58,600 bases of DNA, taken from assembly GCA_003282435.1 (NCBI GenBank), contig QBZG01000007.1:1-58600 (forward strand). Reading direction: 5' to 3'. The notes beneath the pieces were generated by a model. The model was not told where the DNA came from. It worked only from the letters and a program-made list of their open reading frames with translations, and did no database searches. The stretch comes from SAR116 cluster bacterium AG-335-B03 (GTDB lineage: Bacteria > Pseudomonadota > Alphaproteobacteria > Puniceispirillales > Marisalimonadaceae). Numbering within the stretch: the first letter of the stretch is position 1; every line of letters starts with the position of its first letter. The position numbers were made by a program, and so were the translations under genes. Positions 37,839 to 46,874 of the stretch are shown piece after piece.

Positions 37839-39254
37839 TTAAATATCAACCACTCTAATTGAATTAGTCGAACCAGAAACACCAAAAGGCATACCTGCAA
37901 CAACAACTATGGCATCACCTTGTTCGGCTAGTTTTTCAATTTTAATTATCTCTCTTGCTTCTTTTATTGCTGCCTCATATCCTTGAACTTTACTAAAAAA
38001 TGAATAAGCTCCCCAGAGAAGAGATAACTTTCTCTTAACTCTTACTTCCGGAGTCATAACTACTAGAAGTAAGTTTGGTCGCTCTCTAGCCATTCTGAAG
38101 GCGGTGTTTCCAGATGCCGTAAAAGCTACTACAGCCCTAGCGTTTACTGCCTCTGCTAAACTAACTGCAGAACGAGCAACTGCATTATAAACATAATTTT
38201 CTACTTTTAAATTTTGTGGACCATCACCTGGATGCATTTTTATATGGTTTTCAGCTGAAAATATTATTCTATCCATTATCTTAACTGTCTCTATTGGAAA
38301 TAAGCCTACAGCCGTTTCCGCACTAAGCATAACTGCATCTGCACTATCAAATACTGCAGTAGCAACATCTGAAGCTTCTGCTCTAGTTGGAGAAGGTGAT
38401 TCAATCATAGACTCTAACATTTGCGTAGCTACGATGACAGGTTTTCCAGCCTGTCTACACTTAAGAATTATATCTTTTTGTATTCCAGGAACTTCCTCTG
38501 GAGGAAGTTCAACACCTAGATCACCCCTAGCAACCATTATACCATCACAAGCTCCAATTATTTTATTTAATTCTTTAAGTGCTGATGGCTTTTCTATTTT
38601 AGCAATAATACATGCTTTATTTTCAATATATTTTTTTACCTCCTCTATATCTCTTAATTTCTGAACGAATGAAAGAGCTATCCAATCAATTTCTTGATTT
38701 AAAATGAACTTAAGATCTTCAATATCTTTAGAAGTTAGTGGGCTTGTATTTAACACTACATCAGGTAAGTTTACTCCTTTATTACTTTTAATATATCCTC
38801 CAACAATAACTTCTGTTTTTATTACATCTTTAGATATATCTTTAACTCTAAATCGAAGTTTACCGTCATCCATTAGAATATTTGAGCCAATTGATAAACT
38901 TTCATATATTTCATTATGTTGTAAATTTACTCTACTAAAATCCCCAATCTCAGCTTTCTTATCAAAAATATAAGTACTTCCTTTTATTACTTTAATATTT
39001 TCTTTAACTTTGCCTATTCTGAATTTTGGACCTTGAAGGTCTGCCAGGATCGCAACATTACAACCAAGTTCATTTTCAGCTGAACGTATATAAGTAATTC
39101 TTTTAAGATGATCTCCATGATTACCGTGACTAAAGTTAAGACGAAAAACATTTACTCCAGCTTTGATTAATGATTTGATTTTTTGAATATCGTCAGTAGC
39201 AGTTCCGACAGTAGCTACTATTTTGGTTGATCTTAAATAATTTTTATCTCTCAT
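37839..39254 (-). CDS. pyk: Pyruvate kinase
   Basis: Last step of glycolysis, making pyruvate and ATP from phosphoenolpyruvate. The protein of 471 aa has TKIVATVGTAT, GVNVFRLNFSHGNHGDH, ILADLQGPKFRIG, CIIAKIEKP with the catalytic Lys, GIMVARGDLGVELPPEEVPGIQK and the C-terminal domain with VVAFTASGNTAFRMARERP. Length and motifs are complete. The gene reads toward the cyclophilin gene and is divergent from a 68-aa gene over 125 nt. Confidence 0.97.
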   Translation of the reverse strand: MRDKNYLRSTKIVATVGTATDDIQKIKSLIKAGVNVFRLNFSHGNHGDHLKRITYIRSAENELGCNVAILADLQGPKFRIGKVKENIKVIKGSTYIFDKKAEIGDFSRVNLQHNEIYESLSIGSNILMDDGKLRFRVKDISKDVIKTEVIVGGYIKSNKGVNLPDVVLNTSPLTSKDIEDLKFILNQEIDWIALSFVQKLRDIEEVKKYIENKACIIAKIEKPSALKELNKIIGACDGIMVARGDLGVELPPEEVPGIQKDIILKCRQAGKPVIVATQMLESMIESPSPTRAEASDVATAVFDSADAVMLSAETAVGLFPIETVKIMDRIIFSAENHIKMHPGDGPQNLKVENYVYNAVARSAVSLAEAVNARAVVAFTASGNTAFRMARERPNLLLVVMTPEVRVKRKLSLLWGAYSFFSKVQGYEAAIKEAREIIKIEKLAEQGDAIVVVAGMPFGVSGSTNSIRVVDI

Positions 39255-39379
39255 AATTAACCTTTATAAGTAATTCTAATGTTATACATCAAATATTAAT
39301 AAAAGATTAAAATTATTTTTTTAAATAATTAAACTCGGCAAGCTATTTGCAATCTTCATTTATAATAGGAGAAATATTC

Positions 39380-39586
39380 ATGGCACAAATTGTTCCCTTT
39401 CCACTCGATAAAGTAAGGAAGTCTAAAAAGGAAAATATTTTTGAAGAAAAACATATTCTTCATATGATAAAAAACATTAGACAAAATTACCCTCCTTCAT
39501 TGTGGAATACTGTTTACCAACTCACAAAACAAGGCCATATAACTGATGATATTCATGAAGATATTGATATAGCTCCAAAAAAATAA
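39380..39586 (+). CDS. Conserved-looking small protein, 68 aa, unknown
   Basis: Small soluble protein of 68 aa that I do not recognise. The ATG at 39380 has AGGAG about 8 nt upstream; an earlier ATG at 39347 lacks one. The start MAQIVPFPLDKVRK, a predicted helix HILHMIKNIRQNYPPSLWNTVYQLTKQG, and an acidic end (DDIHEDIDI) are visible. It lies between pyk (divergent) and the GST gene (63 nt downstream). A good ribosome site and non-random composition make it a likely real gene. Confidence 0.65.
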   Translation: MAQIVPFPLDKVRKSKKENIFEEKHILHMIKNIRQNYPPSLWNTVYQLTKQGHITDDIHEDIDIAPKK

Positions 39587-39649
39587 ATTAATATAATTAA
39601 TTATTAGAAAATAATTTAATCTTAAATAAAATTTAATTAAGATTAAATC

Positions 39650-40309
39650 ATGAAAAAAAGTAAATATCCTATTTTATACTCTTTTAGACGTTGTCCATAT
39701 GCAATGAGGGCAAGACTAGCGATTAAGGTTTCAGAAATTTTTGTAGAAATAAGAGAAATAGAGTTAAAAGATAAACCATTGGAGTTTTTGAATTTATCTC
39801 TAAAAGGAACTGTCCCTGTTTTAGTTACTAGTTCAGGTAAAATTTTAGAGGAAAGCCTAGATATAATTAATTGGGCATTAAATATAAATGATCCCCAAAA
39901 ATGGTTGGCTAATGGCCAGCTTTCACAAAATCAAATAAATCAACTTTTAGAAAATCTTGAAAATGAATTTAAACCAAACTTAGATAAATATAAATACCCA
40001 AATAGATTTGAAAGTGTAGATAAAGATTTTCATAGAGACAAAAATTTAGGCTTTCTATGGTATTTAGACGATTTATTAAAAAAAAATAAGGCTTTAAATT
40101 GTTCTCACCTAAGTTTAATAGATTACGCTATATTTCCATTTATAAGACAATTTAGAAATGTTGATAGTAAATGGTTTGACTCATTAAATTTTAATTTTTT
40201 AAAGCGATGGTTGTTTGAATTAATTGATAGTAATGATTTTTTATCTATAATGAAAAAATATGAAAAATGGGAACCTACTAACACTCCTATTTATACAAAA
40301 TTTTTATAA
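39650..40309 (+). CDS. Glutathione S-transferase-like protein
   Basis: Protein of 219 aa with an N-terminal thioredoxin-fold domain (ILYSFRRCPYAMRARLAIKVS, with the CPYA motif, then KGTVPVLVTSSGKILEESLDIINWAL) and a helical C-terminal domain. The CPYA with a leading Cys suggests glutaredoxin-like or omega-class chemistry rather than classical conjugation. It is 22 nt before the thiolase gene on the same strand. Substrate unknown. Confidence 0.8.
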   Translation: MKKSKYPILYSFRRCPYAMRARLAIKVSEIFVEIREIELKDKPLEFLNLSLKGTVPVLVTSSGKILEESLDIINWALNINDPQKWLANGQLSQNQINQLLENLENEFKPNLDKYKYPNRFESVDKDFHRDKNLGFLWYLDDLLKKNKALNCSHLSLIDYAIFPFIRQFRNVDSKWFDSLNFNFLKRWLFELIDSNDFLSIMKKYEKWEPTNTPIYTKFL

Positions 40310-40330
40310 AATAAATTTTGGAGAAGTTTT

Positions 40331-41533
40331 ATGTCAGAAGCGTTTATATGTGAGGGAACAAGAACCCCTATGGGAAAATTTGGTGGAAGTTTGTCTTCTA
40401 TAAGAACAGACGACCTAGCTTCGTTACCATTGATCTCATTGAAAGAAAAATTAATCAAAACTGATTGGGAAAATTTAGAAGAAGTTTTTTATGGAAATGC
40501 CAATCAAGCTGGGGAAGATAACCGAAATATTGCAAGGATGGCACTTCTTCTCGCAGGTTTACCTCATTCTGTTCCAGGTATTACCTTGAACAGATTATGT
40601 GCCTCAGGAATGGAAGCAATTTCCAGCGCATCTAGAATGATAAAATCAAATGAGGCTGATATGACAATTGCAGGAGGAGCAGAAAGTATGAGTAGAGCCC
40701 CTTTTGTTATGCCTAAAGCTAATTCAGCGTTTTCACGAAACGCAGAAATTTACGATACTACAATTGGATGGAGGTTTGTAAATCCAAAGATGAAGGAAAA
40801 CTTTGGAATAGATTCTATGCCTGAGACTGCTGAAAATGTTGCAGAAAAATATCAAATTAGTAGAGAGGACCAAGACAAAATGGCCTTCTCTAGTCAACAA
40901 AAAGCCGCTAATTCAATTTCCAGTGGTCGATTGGCTAAAGAAATAACTTCGGTTAAGATTCCACAAAGAAAGGGTGAACCTATAATTTTTGATAATGATG
41001 AGCACCCTAGAGTTACCTCACTTGAAAAACTATCATCACTACCGTCTCCGTTTCGCCAAAATGGAAGCGTTACAGCAGGAAATGCAAGTGGAGTAAATGA
41101 CGGTGCAGCTGCAATTATAATTGCCAGTGAAGCTGGTGTAAAACGAAACCATTTATCACCTAAAGCCAGAATAATTTCAGCAGCTAGTGCCGGAGTTGAG
41201 CCAGCATATATGGGTATTGGGCCAGTTCCAGCCTCTATAAAAGCACTTAAAATTGCTGGACTAAATATAGAGGATATGGATGTAATTGAAATTAACGAAG
41301 CATTTGCTGCTCAGGGTTTGGCAAGTTTGCGATCTCTAGGTGTTCAAGACGATGATGAAAGAGTTAATCCTAATGGAGGAGCGATAGCGCTTGGTCATCC
41401 TTTAGGTATGTCAGGAACAAGATTAATTCTAACAGCAACGCAAGAGTTAGTAGAAAAAAGTAAAAAATATGCTTTATGTACTATGTGTGTCGGAGTTGGT
41501 CAGGGTAGTGCCATAATAATTGAAAGAATTTAA
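40331..41533 (+). CDS. Acetyl-CoA acyltransferase (thiolase)
   Basis: Thiolase of 400 aa that cleaves or forms 3-ketoacyl-CoA. Catalytic residues are present: Cys90 in LNRLCASGMEAISSASRMI, His in NPNGGAIALGHPLGMSGTRL, and the second Cys in CTMCVGVGQGSAIIIERI. The AGGAESMSRAPFVMPKA segment and the overall pattern are closest to the PcaF/acetyl-CoA acyltransferase group (beta-ketoadipyl-CoA thiolase). It could serve beta-oxidation or aromatic breakdown. It follows the GST-like gene after 21 nt. Confidence 0.9.
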   Translation: MSEAFICEGTRTPMGKFGGSLSSIRTDDLASLPLISLKEKLIKTDWENLEEVFYGNANQAGEDNRNIARMALLLAGLPHSVPGITLNRLCASGMEAISSASRMIKSNEADMTIAGGAESMSRAPFVMPKANSAFSRNAEIYDTTIGWRFVNPKMKENFGIDSMPETAENVAEKYQISREDQDKMAFSSQQKAANSISSGRLAKEITSVKIPQRKGEPIIFDNDEHPRVTSLEKLSSLPSPFRQNGSVTAGNASGVNDGAAAIIIASEAGVKRNHLSPKARIISAASAGVEPAYMGIGPVPASIKALKIAGLNIEDMDVIEINEAFAAQGLASLRSLGVQDDDERVNPNGGAIALGHPLGMSGTRLILTATQELVEKSKKYALCTMCVGVGQGSAIIIERI

Positions 41534-41543
41534 AAGCTTTTCA

Positions 41544-42659
41544 TTAATATTGATATGCCTGTCTATCAATAGAGACGGAACTTATATAAATATAAACATT
41601 TTTGTTTTCAGCTAATTTCATTTTATTTAAATTATAAGTAGTAATTCTAGCTCTAAGTATTTGTGATGTTTTTTTGATTTTAATCCTCGTCAATTTAATT
41701 ACTAATTCAGAAAAGGCTGTATCTTTTTCAGTATAGATCTTTGTTATTATTCCCACCAATTCATTTTCTGTAATATGTGTGTTAATTTTTACAGGAGAAA
41801 CAATTATATCTCTCGACCTTATTCTAACCCTTACGATATTATCCTTTAGTCCTGGTCTTCCTGGTACAATTAATGTTTGTCCATTTACTTCTAGTGTGGT
41901 CATGTTCATTAATTGATCAGTTTTTATTAAAGTTCCTTCTAACACTGAACTTGATTCAAATTTTCCAATTAATCTTTGAAATGAATTACTATTCAAAATT
42001 TTTGATACGGTACCAGAAGTTATTTTTTTTCCATTTTTTATTAAAATGATTTCATTTGCAATTTGAGATATTTCTTCGATGGAATGTGAAACATATAAAA
42101 TTGGGATTTTAAATTTTTTATTAATCATTTTCAGAAAATTTAATAATCTAGCTTTAGTTTTAATATCTAAATCAGACATAGGCTCATCTAAAAGTAAATA
42201 ATCTGATTTTTTTAATATAGTCCTGGCTAGAGCTACTCTAAGCTTTTCTCCACCAGATAAATTTTGAGGATATCTATTCAACAGAGATCCTAATTCAAGA
42301 TAATTAATTAATTCTTCTTTGGATAATACAGTTTGATCTGAAAACTTATTTCTTTTAATTGGATAATCAAGATTTTGATTCACACTCATATGTTCAAATA
42401 ATATAGGGTTTTGGAACATCGTTCCAAAAGGTCTTTTGTGTGGCGGAAAAATTCTTATATTTTCTATACTTTTGTCATTAAAAACTATTTTGGTTTCTAA
42501 ATGATTTATAAATCCCGATAAGACAGATATAATAGTGCTTTTACCTGATCCATTGGATCCATATAAAACTGTAATTCCATTAGTATTGAATTCATGTTCA
42601 AAGTCTAAGAAAAAATCTCCAACGTATCCTGTTATTTTAACAAATAAACTAGTCATCAT
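41544..42659 (-). CDS. modC: Molybdate ABC transporter ATP-binding protein ModC
   Basis: ATPase of the molybdate importer, 371 aa. Walker A is GSNGSGKS (residues about 34-41), the ABC signature LSGGEKLRVALARTI, Walker B YLLLDEP, and the H-loop in VSHSIEEI. The C-terminal MOP/TOBE extension (NELVGIITKIYTEKDTAFSELVIKL) is the regulatory oxyanion-binding domain typical of ModC. It overlaps modB by 4 nt (ATGA). No modA (periplasmic binding protein) follows; the next gene is a convergent thiolase. It supplies molybdenum for the MoaDE-dependent cofactor. Confidence 0.88.
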   Translation of the reverse strand: MMTSLFVKITGYVGDFFLDFEHEFNTNGITVLYGSNGSGKSTIISVLSGFINHLETKIVFNDKSIENIRIFPPHKRPFGTMFQNPILFEHMSVNQNLDYPIKRNKFSDQTVLSKEELINYLELGSLLNRYPQNLSGGEKLRVALARTILKKSDYLLLDEPMSDLDIKTKARLLNFLKMINKKFKIPILYVSHSIEEISQIANEIILIKNGKKITSGTVSKILNSNSFQRLIGKFESSSVLEGTLIKTDQLMNMTTLEVNGQTLIVPGRPGLKDNIVRVRIRSRDIIVSPVKINTHITENELVGIITKIYTEKDTAFSELVIKLTRIKIKKTSQILRARITTYNLNKMKLAENKNVYIYISSVSIDRQAYQY

Positions 42660-43348
42660 TTAACTTTTACCATCGATCTTTTATTTGAATAAAATAAAGT
42701 TAATAAAATTATAAATGATAAGATTAACATGCCTCCTGAAAGAAAATGAGCTTTTCCAAAAGATAGTTGTTCAACATGATCATAAATGGAGATGGCTATA
42801 ACTTTTGTTTTTCCATGGATTCCCCCGCCCACCATTAAAACAATTCCAAACTCTCCCATTGTATGAGCAAATGAAATAATAAAGGAAGTTAAGAAACCTT
42901 TTTTAGACAATGGTACTATAACATTAATAAACGTATCAAATTTACTTGCCCCCAAACTTTCTGAGGTTTTAAGAGTATCATTACCTATTTTTTCTAATGA
43001 TGATTGAAGGGGTTGAACCCAAAAAGGAAGGGAATAAATAATTGATGCTAAAACAAGTCCATAAAATGAAAAAATAAGCTGTTCGCCTGTTAGTAAGATA
43101 AAAAATTTACCTAAGGGTGTGTCTGGACTAAAAAAAACTATAAGATAAAAACCAATTACGGTGGGTGGTAAAACTAATGGTAAAGTAACAATTGACTCTA
43201 AAAATGGTTTAGCTCTTTTTGATTTAAACGCTAAAAAATAAGCCAAAGGTGTCCCAATTAACGCTAAGAAAAAACAGGTTGTAAGAGCTAGTTTTAACGT
43301 AATTAAAACTGCATTAAAATCTGAGCTTGAAAAATTTAAAGTATCCAT
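42656..43348 (-). CDS. modB: Molybdate ABC transporter permease ModB
   Basis: Membrane permease of the molybdate importer, about 230 aa with five or six spans. It has the family segments PLVLPPTVIGFYLIVFFSPDTPLG, GLVLASIIYSLPFWVQPLQSSL and the cytoplasmic coupling motif ESLGASKFDTFINVIVPLSKKG (EAA-like), then AHTMGEFGIVLMVGG. The frame is open to a TTG at 43360; I chose ATG at 43348. It is divergent from an alpha/beta hydrolase over about 70 nt. There is no modA upstream or downstream. Confidence 0.88.
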   Translation of the reverse strand: MDTLNFSSSDFNAVLITLKLALTTCFFLALIGTPLAYFLAFKSKRAKPFLESIVTLPLVLPPTVIGFYLIVFFSPDTPLGKFFILLTGEQLIFSFYGLVLASIIYSLPFWVQPLQSSLEKIGNDTLKTSESLGASKFDTFINVIVPLSKKGFLTSFIISFAHTMGEFGIVLMVGGGIHGKTKVIAISIYDHVEQLSFGKAHFLSGGMLILSFIILLTLFYSNKRSMVKVK

Positions 43349-43418
43349 TTTTATAACCAATTGTATTTGGTAAAAATTTTAAATAATATGTTACTTAAGT
43401 TATAGATAGGAGCTTCAA

Positions 43419-44306
43419 ATGTCATTTATTAAAACTGATGATAAAGTTAAATTATATTATGAAACAGTTGGCAAAGGTGAGCCTATTATATTTGTTCACG
43501 AATTTGCAGGTGATTACAGAAGTTGGGAACCACAGGTTAATTATTTTTCCAGATATAATAAATGTATTACTTATTGTGCAAGAGGCTATCATCCTTCAGA
43601 AATTCCCCAAAATGAAACACAATACAGCCAAGAAAGAGCTTGGCGCGATATAATAAGTGTGATGGATAACTTAAATATAAAAAAAGCGAATATTGTAGGT
43701 CTATCTATGGGTGGTTTTGCAACTCTTCATTTAGGTATCAACGCTCCTGATAGAGTGTCAAGTTTAGTAATAGCAGGTTGCGGATATGGAGCAATTCCAA
43801 TTGAAAAAACTTCATTTAATAAAGAGGCTGATTTTTCTAATGTTTCTTTTGATACTGCCCAAAATATATTAAATAAGGGTATGGCAAAAGTAGGATCAGA
43901 ATATGCTTTAGGTCCATCCAGAGTTCAATTTCAAAATAAAGATCCAAAAGGTTGGCAGTTATTTAATGATCAGTTAATAAAGCATGATGCAATCGGTTCT
44001 GCTAACACTCTTTTAGGTGTGCAAAACAAAAGACCCAACTTGTACGCATTAGAAGAAGAAATAAGTGAAATAGAAGCTCCAACGTTTATAATAAACGGTG
44101 ATGAAGATGATATGTGTCTTGAAGTAGGTTTGTTTCTAAAGAGAACGATCAAAACTTCTGGTTTGTTGATTGTCCCCAAAACAGGCCATACAATCAATTT
44201 AGAAGAACCAGCTTTATTTAATAGCCAATTATTAAAGTTTTATTCTTCAATTAAAGCATCTACGTGGGGCAAAAGGGACAAAAGAGCAGAAATAATAAAA
44301 TTCTAA
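43419..44306 (+). CDS. Alpha/beta hydrolase
   Basis: Hydrolase of 295 aa with the Ser96 nucleophile in IVGLSMGGFATLHLG, an acid in INGDEDDMCLEVG and His in PKTGHTINLEEP. The oxyanion-loop region reads VHEFAGDYRSW, with Glu where many members have Gly. Nothing marks a particular substrate. It is divergent from modB and overlaps the tail of yajQ by 4 nt. It may be one of several hydrolases this organism uses on environmental esters. Confidence 0.85.
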   Translation: MSFIKTDDKVKLYYETVGKGEPIIFVHEFAGDYRSWEPQVNYFSRYNKCITYCARGYHPSEIPQNETQYSQERAWRDIISVMDNLNIKKANIVGLSMGGFATLHLGINAPDRVSSLVIAGCGYGAIPIEKTSFNKEADFSNVSFDTAQNILNKGMAKVGSEYALGPSRVQFQNKDPKGWQLFNDQLIKHDAIGSANTLLGVQNKRPNLYALEEEISEIEAPTFIINGDEDDMCLEVGLFLKRTIKTSGLLIVPKTGHTINLEEPALFNSQLLKFYSSIKASTWGKRDKRAEIIKF

Positions 44307-44788
44307 TCTCTAAAATTCTCGTATTGCAATGGATGTTTAATGTTTAACTCTTTAATTAGTTTTATTACCGCTTGAAGATCGTCTCTCTTTTTACCTGAAA
44401 CTCTTACCTCATCACCTTGTATAGATGTTTGAGTTTTACTTTTTGAAGATTTAATAACTTTAACAATTTTTTGAGCAATTTCTCTGTCAACACCTTGTTT
44501 GATTAATACAACTTGCCTGATTGAATTTCCAGATGCAGCTTCTGGTTTTTCAAACTCTAATGCTCCTGCATCAACTTTTTTTCTGGTTAAGTGAGTAATG
44601 ATTAGTTCTTCAACCTGTTTTCTTTTTAAATCGTCGTCTGCTTTAATTATAATCTTATCGTCTTGTTGTTCAACCTCACAGACGCTCCCTTTAAAATCAT
44701 ATCTAGTATTTATCTCTTTTTTAACACCTTCAAGCGCATTTTGAACTGAAGGCATATCTATTTTACTTACTATATCAAAACTAGGCAT
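44303..44788 (-). CDS. yajQ: YajQ-family cyclic-di-GMP/nucleotide-binding protein
   Basis: Protein of 161 aa in the UPF0234/YajQ family, two ferredoxin-like domains. It has the classic start PSFDIVSKIDMPSVQNALEGVKKEINTRYDFKGS and the end KKRDDLQAVIKLIKELNIKHPLQYENFRD. Members bind nucleic acids or nucleotides; one plant-pathogen homologue binds cyclic di-GMP and alters transcription. No signalling genes lie nearby, so its local role is unknown. Length is normal. Confidence 0.93.
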   Translation of the reverse strand: MPSFDIVSKIDMPSVQNALEGVKKEINTRYDFKGSVCEVEQQDDKIIIKADDDLKRKQVEELIITHLTRKKVDAGALEFEKPEAASGNSIRQVVLIKQGVDREIAQKIVKVIKSSKSKTQTSIQGDEVRVSGKKRDDLQAVIKLIKELNIKHPLQYENFRD

Positions 44789-44924
44789 AATCTATTTCCT
44801 CTAATAAAGTTTATTACAGTATAATATTAAATTCATATTTCTCAAACAGTCTAAATAACAGTTGATAGATATTAAGTTAAATTATAAATTATATATACAT
44901 TTGAACTTAAGAATTGAAAATTGA

Positions 44925-45722
44925 ATGGATATTATATTTAAATTGTTACTTCTTGTACCTGTTATAATAAGTTCATATTTTTTATTTATAAATATAGGTA
45001 TTTTGTCAATTTTTCCGATTTGGCTTTTGTGCGGCTTAATTGACGTTTCAAGACATAAAACAATGAATTTGAAATTAATTAAGGAGTATTTTTTAGGTAA
45101 AGGCTTTTTAACGTTTATCTTATCTCCCTTGAACCTTTTTGCTGATTTATTATCATTCAGAAATCTTCATACCTTTAAGATAGAAGATCTACCAATAGGA
45201 CACCAAGACGAAATTAATGCTGTTGTTTCTTTATTTGATAAGAATTCTAAAGAAATAGCTGACAGATTTAAGGAAAATATTGAAGATAATAGAACAATGT
45301 TATTTTACAAATGGTATGGCTATATACTAGATGAGTCCATAGACGAGTTTAATAATGATTATAAATATATAAAAACAATTGGAGTGTCTTTATTTAGGCA
45401 AAAGACCTCTACCTCAAGACACTTTGGTCCTTTGAGAATGACCTATCGTATTTTATATAATTTTAATAAAGTAAAAAAAGAAGGCTCGTATATAGAAGCT
45501 GATGGTAGAATAAACAAATGGAAATATGAACCGTTATTTATTTTTGATGATACTCTTATTCATCAAAGTTTTAACGAAGAAGACAATTTAAGATATTGCG
45601 CATTTATTGATATTATAAGACCTTCACACTTTGATAATATTATGAAATCAATTTTGGCTGGAGTTGGTTTTTTATTAAAAAAAACAAGAAGTATTTTTTA
45701 TAAAAACTGGAAAATGGTTTAA
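44925..45722 (+). CDS. Membrane-anchored aspartyl/asparaginyl beta-hydroxylase-like protein (AspH/LpxO type)
   Basis: Protein of 265 aa with one or two N-terminal spans (residues about 4-40) and a cupin-like Fe(II)/2-oxoglutarate oxygenase domain. The metal ligands are retained: His166 in SRHFGPLRM and His213 in FIFDDTLIHQSFN, plus Arg223 in NLRYCAFIDIIRPS, which would bind 2-oxoglutarate. The third conserved His of the family (RYHLGL) is Leu177 here. The membrane anchor and domain order recall LpxO, which hydroxylates lipid A acyl chains. Substrate not certain. It lies alone between yajQ and the nitrile hydratase operon. Confidence 0.65.
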   Translation: MDIIFKLLLLVPVIISSYFLFINIGILSIFPIWLLCGLIDVSRHKTMNLKLIKEYFLGKGFLTFILSPLNLFADLLSFRNLHTFKIEDLPIGHQDEINAVVSLFDKNSKEIADRFKENIEDNRTMLFYKWYGYILDESIDEFNNDYKYIKTIGVSLFRQKTSTSRHFGPLRMTYRILYNFNKVKKEGSYIEADGRINKWKYEPLFIFDDTLIHQSFNEEDNLRYCAFIDIIRPSHFDNIMKSILAGVGFLLKKTRSIFYKNWKMV

Positions 45723-45734
45723 AGATATTTTGAA

Positions 45735-46874
45735 TTAGGCATTAGGCATTAAAATTTGTCTAACCACCTCTCCCTTTGATAACTTATCAAAACCTTCATT
45801 TAAGTCATCAAATGTTATTTTCCCATCAATTAATTTATCTACTGGCAGACGTCCTTGTTGAAATAAATTCAAAAATCTAGGAACATCTCTAACTGGAACA
45901 CACGAACCCATATAACTTCCTAATATTGACTTTTCTTGAGCAACTAGATCACTGTGGTTAAAACTAAATTGGGTATTAATTGGTGATAATCCTGCTGTAA
46001 TGACTGATCCTCCATATCTAATAATTTGATATGCTGTGTTCATAGCCTGGATAACTCCAGCTAAGTCAATCGCATAGTCAACACCTCCATTAGTTAAGGT
46101 TCTAATTTCTTCAATAGTGTCATTATTTCTGCTATCAAAGCAGTGTGTTGCACCGAGCTCTTCTGCTCTACTAAATTTTGACGGGTCAATATCTATTGCA
46201 ATAATAGTTTCTGCTCCCCCAAGTTTTGCACCTATTATACCATTAAGTCCAACACCTCCTAAACCAATTATAGCTACAGAATCTCCTGGTCTAATTCTAG
46301 CCGTGTTTATTACTGCGCCCACCCCAGTCATAACAGCACAGCCAAAAAGAGCTGCATCTTGAATATCAACAGATTTGTCTATTACAACTACAGATCCTCT
46401 ATCGACAACGTTATATTGTGACATGCATGAAATACCTGTATGGTGATTAAGTTTATTTCCATCCAAGTCTGAAAGCCTGCTTCCTCCTGACATTAATTCA
46501 CCTTTTCCTTTAGTAGCTGCTGCAAGCTCACAAACTTGAGGCCTACCCTCAAGGCATCTTCTGCACCTTCCACATGATGGAGAAAATTGAAAGGCCACGT
46601 GATCTCCAACCTTTACATCTTTGATTGCACTTCCTAATTCAACAACCTCTCCCGAGCCTTCATGACCAATCACTAAAGGTAAAGGCATCACTCTTGAGCC
46701 ATTAATTACAGACAGATCTGAATGGCACAATCCTGCTCCCATAACTTTTACAAGTATTTCATTCTCTAAGGGAGGAGCAATTTTAATTTCCTCAATAGAT
46801 AGTGGTTTTGATTCTTTATAGGGCTCTGTTAATTTATTATCTCTAATAACTGCGGCTTTGCATGTAATTGACAT
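45735..46874 (-). CDS. Zinc-dependent alcohol dehydrogenase (end of nitrile hydratase operon)
   Basis: Medium-chain dehydrogenase of 379 aa. Catalytic zinc ligands lie in GAGLCHSDLSVING and IGHEGSGEVVELG; the structural zinc site is CGRCRRCLEGRPQVCE. The Rossmann motif is IIGLGGVGLNGIIGAKLGGAETIIAIDID, with a terminal Asp that favours NAD. It is close to the class III/aryl-alcohol-type group. Its start directly follows the stop of the nitrile hydratase activator gene, so it is the last gene of that operon. It may oxidise an alcohol released or made during nitrile use. Confidence 0.88.
   Translation of the reverse strand: MSITCKAAVIRDNKLTEPYKESKPLSIEEIKIAPPLENEILVKVMGAGLCHSDLSVINGSRVMPLPLVIGHEGSGEVVELGSAIKDVKVGDHVAFQFSPSCGRCRRCLEGRPQVCELAAATKGKGELMSGGSRLSDLDGNKLNHHTGISCMSQYNVVDRGSVVVIDKSVDIQDAALFGCAVMTGVGAVINTARIRPGDSVAIIGLGGVGLNGIIGAKLGGAETIIAIDIDPSKFSRAEELGATHCFDSRNNDTIEEIRTLTNGGVDYAIDLAGVIQAMNTAYQIIRYGGSVITAGLSPINTQFSFNHSDLVAQEKSILGSYMGSCVPVRDVPRFLNLFQQGRLPVDKLIDGKITFDDLNEGFDKLSKGEVVRQILMPNA

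Noticed and set aside
45737-45758. Short tandem repeat of AGGCATT at the end of the dehydrogenase gene
   Set aside because: Only two copies, one in the C-terminal codons and one across the stop; most simply a replication slip with no sign of function.
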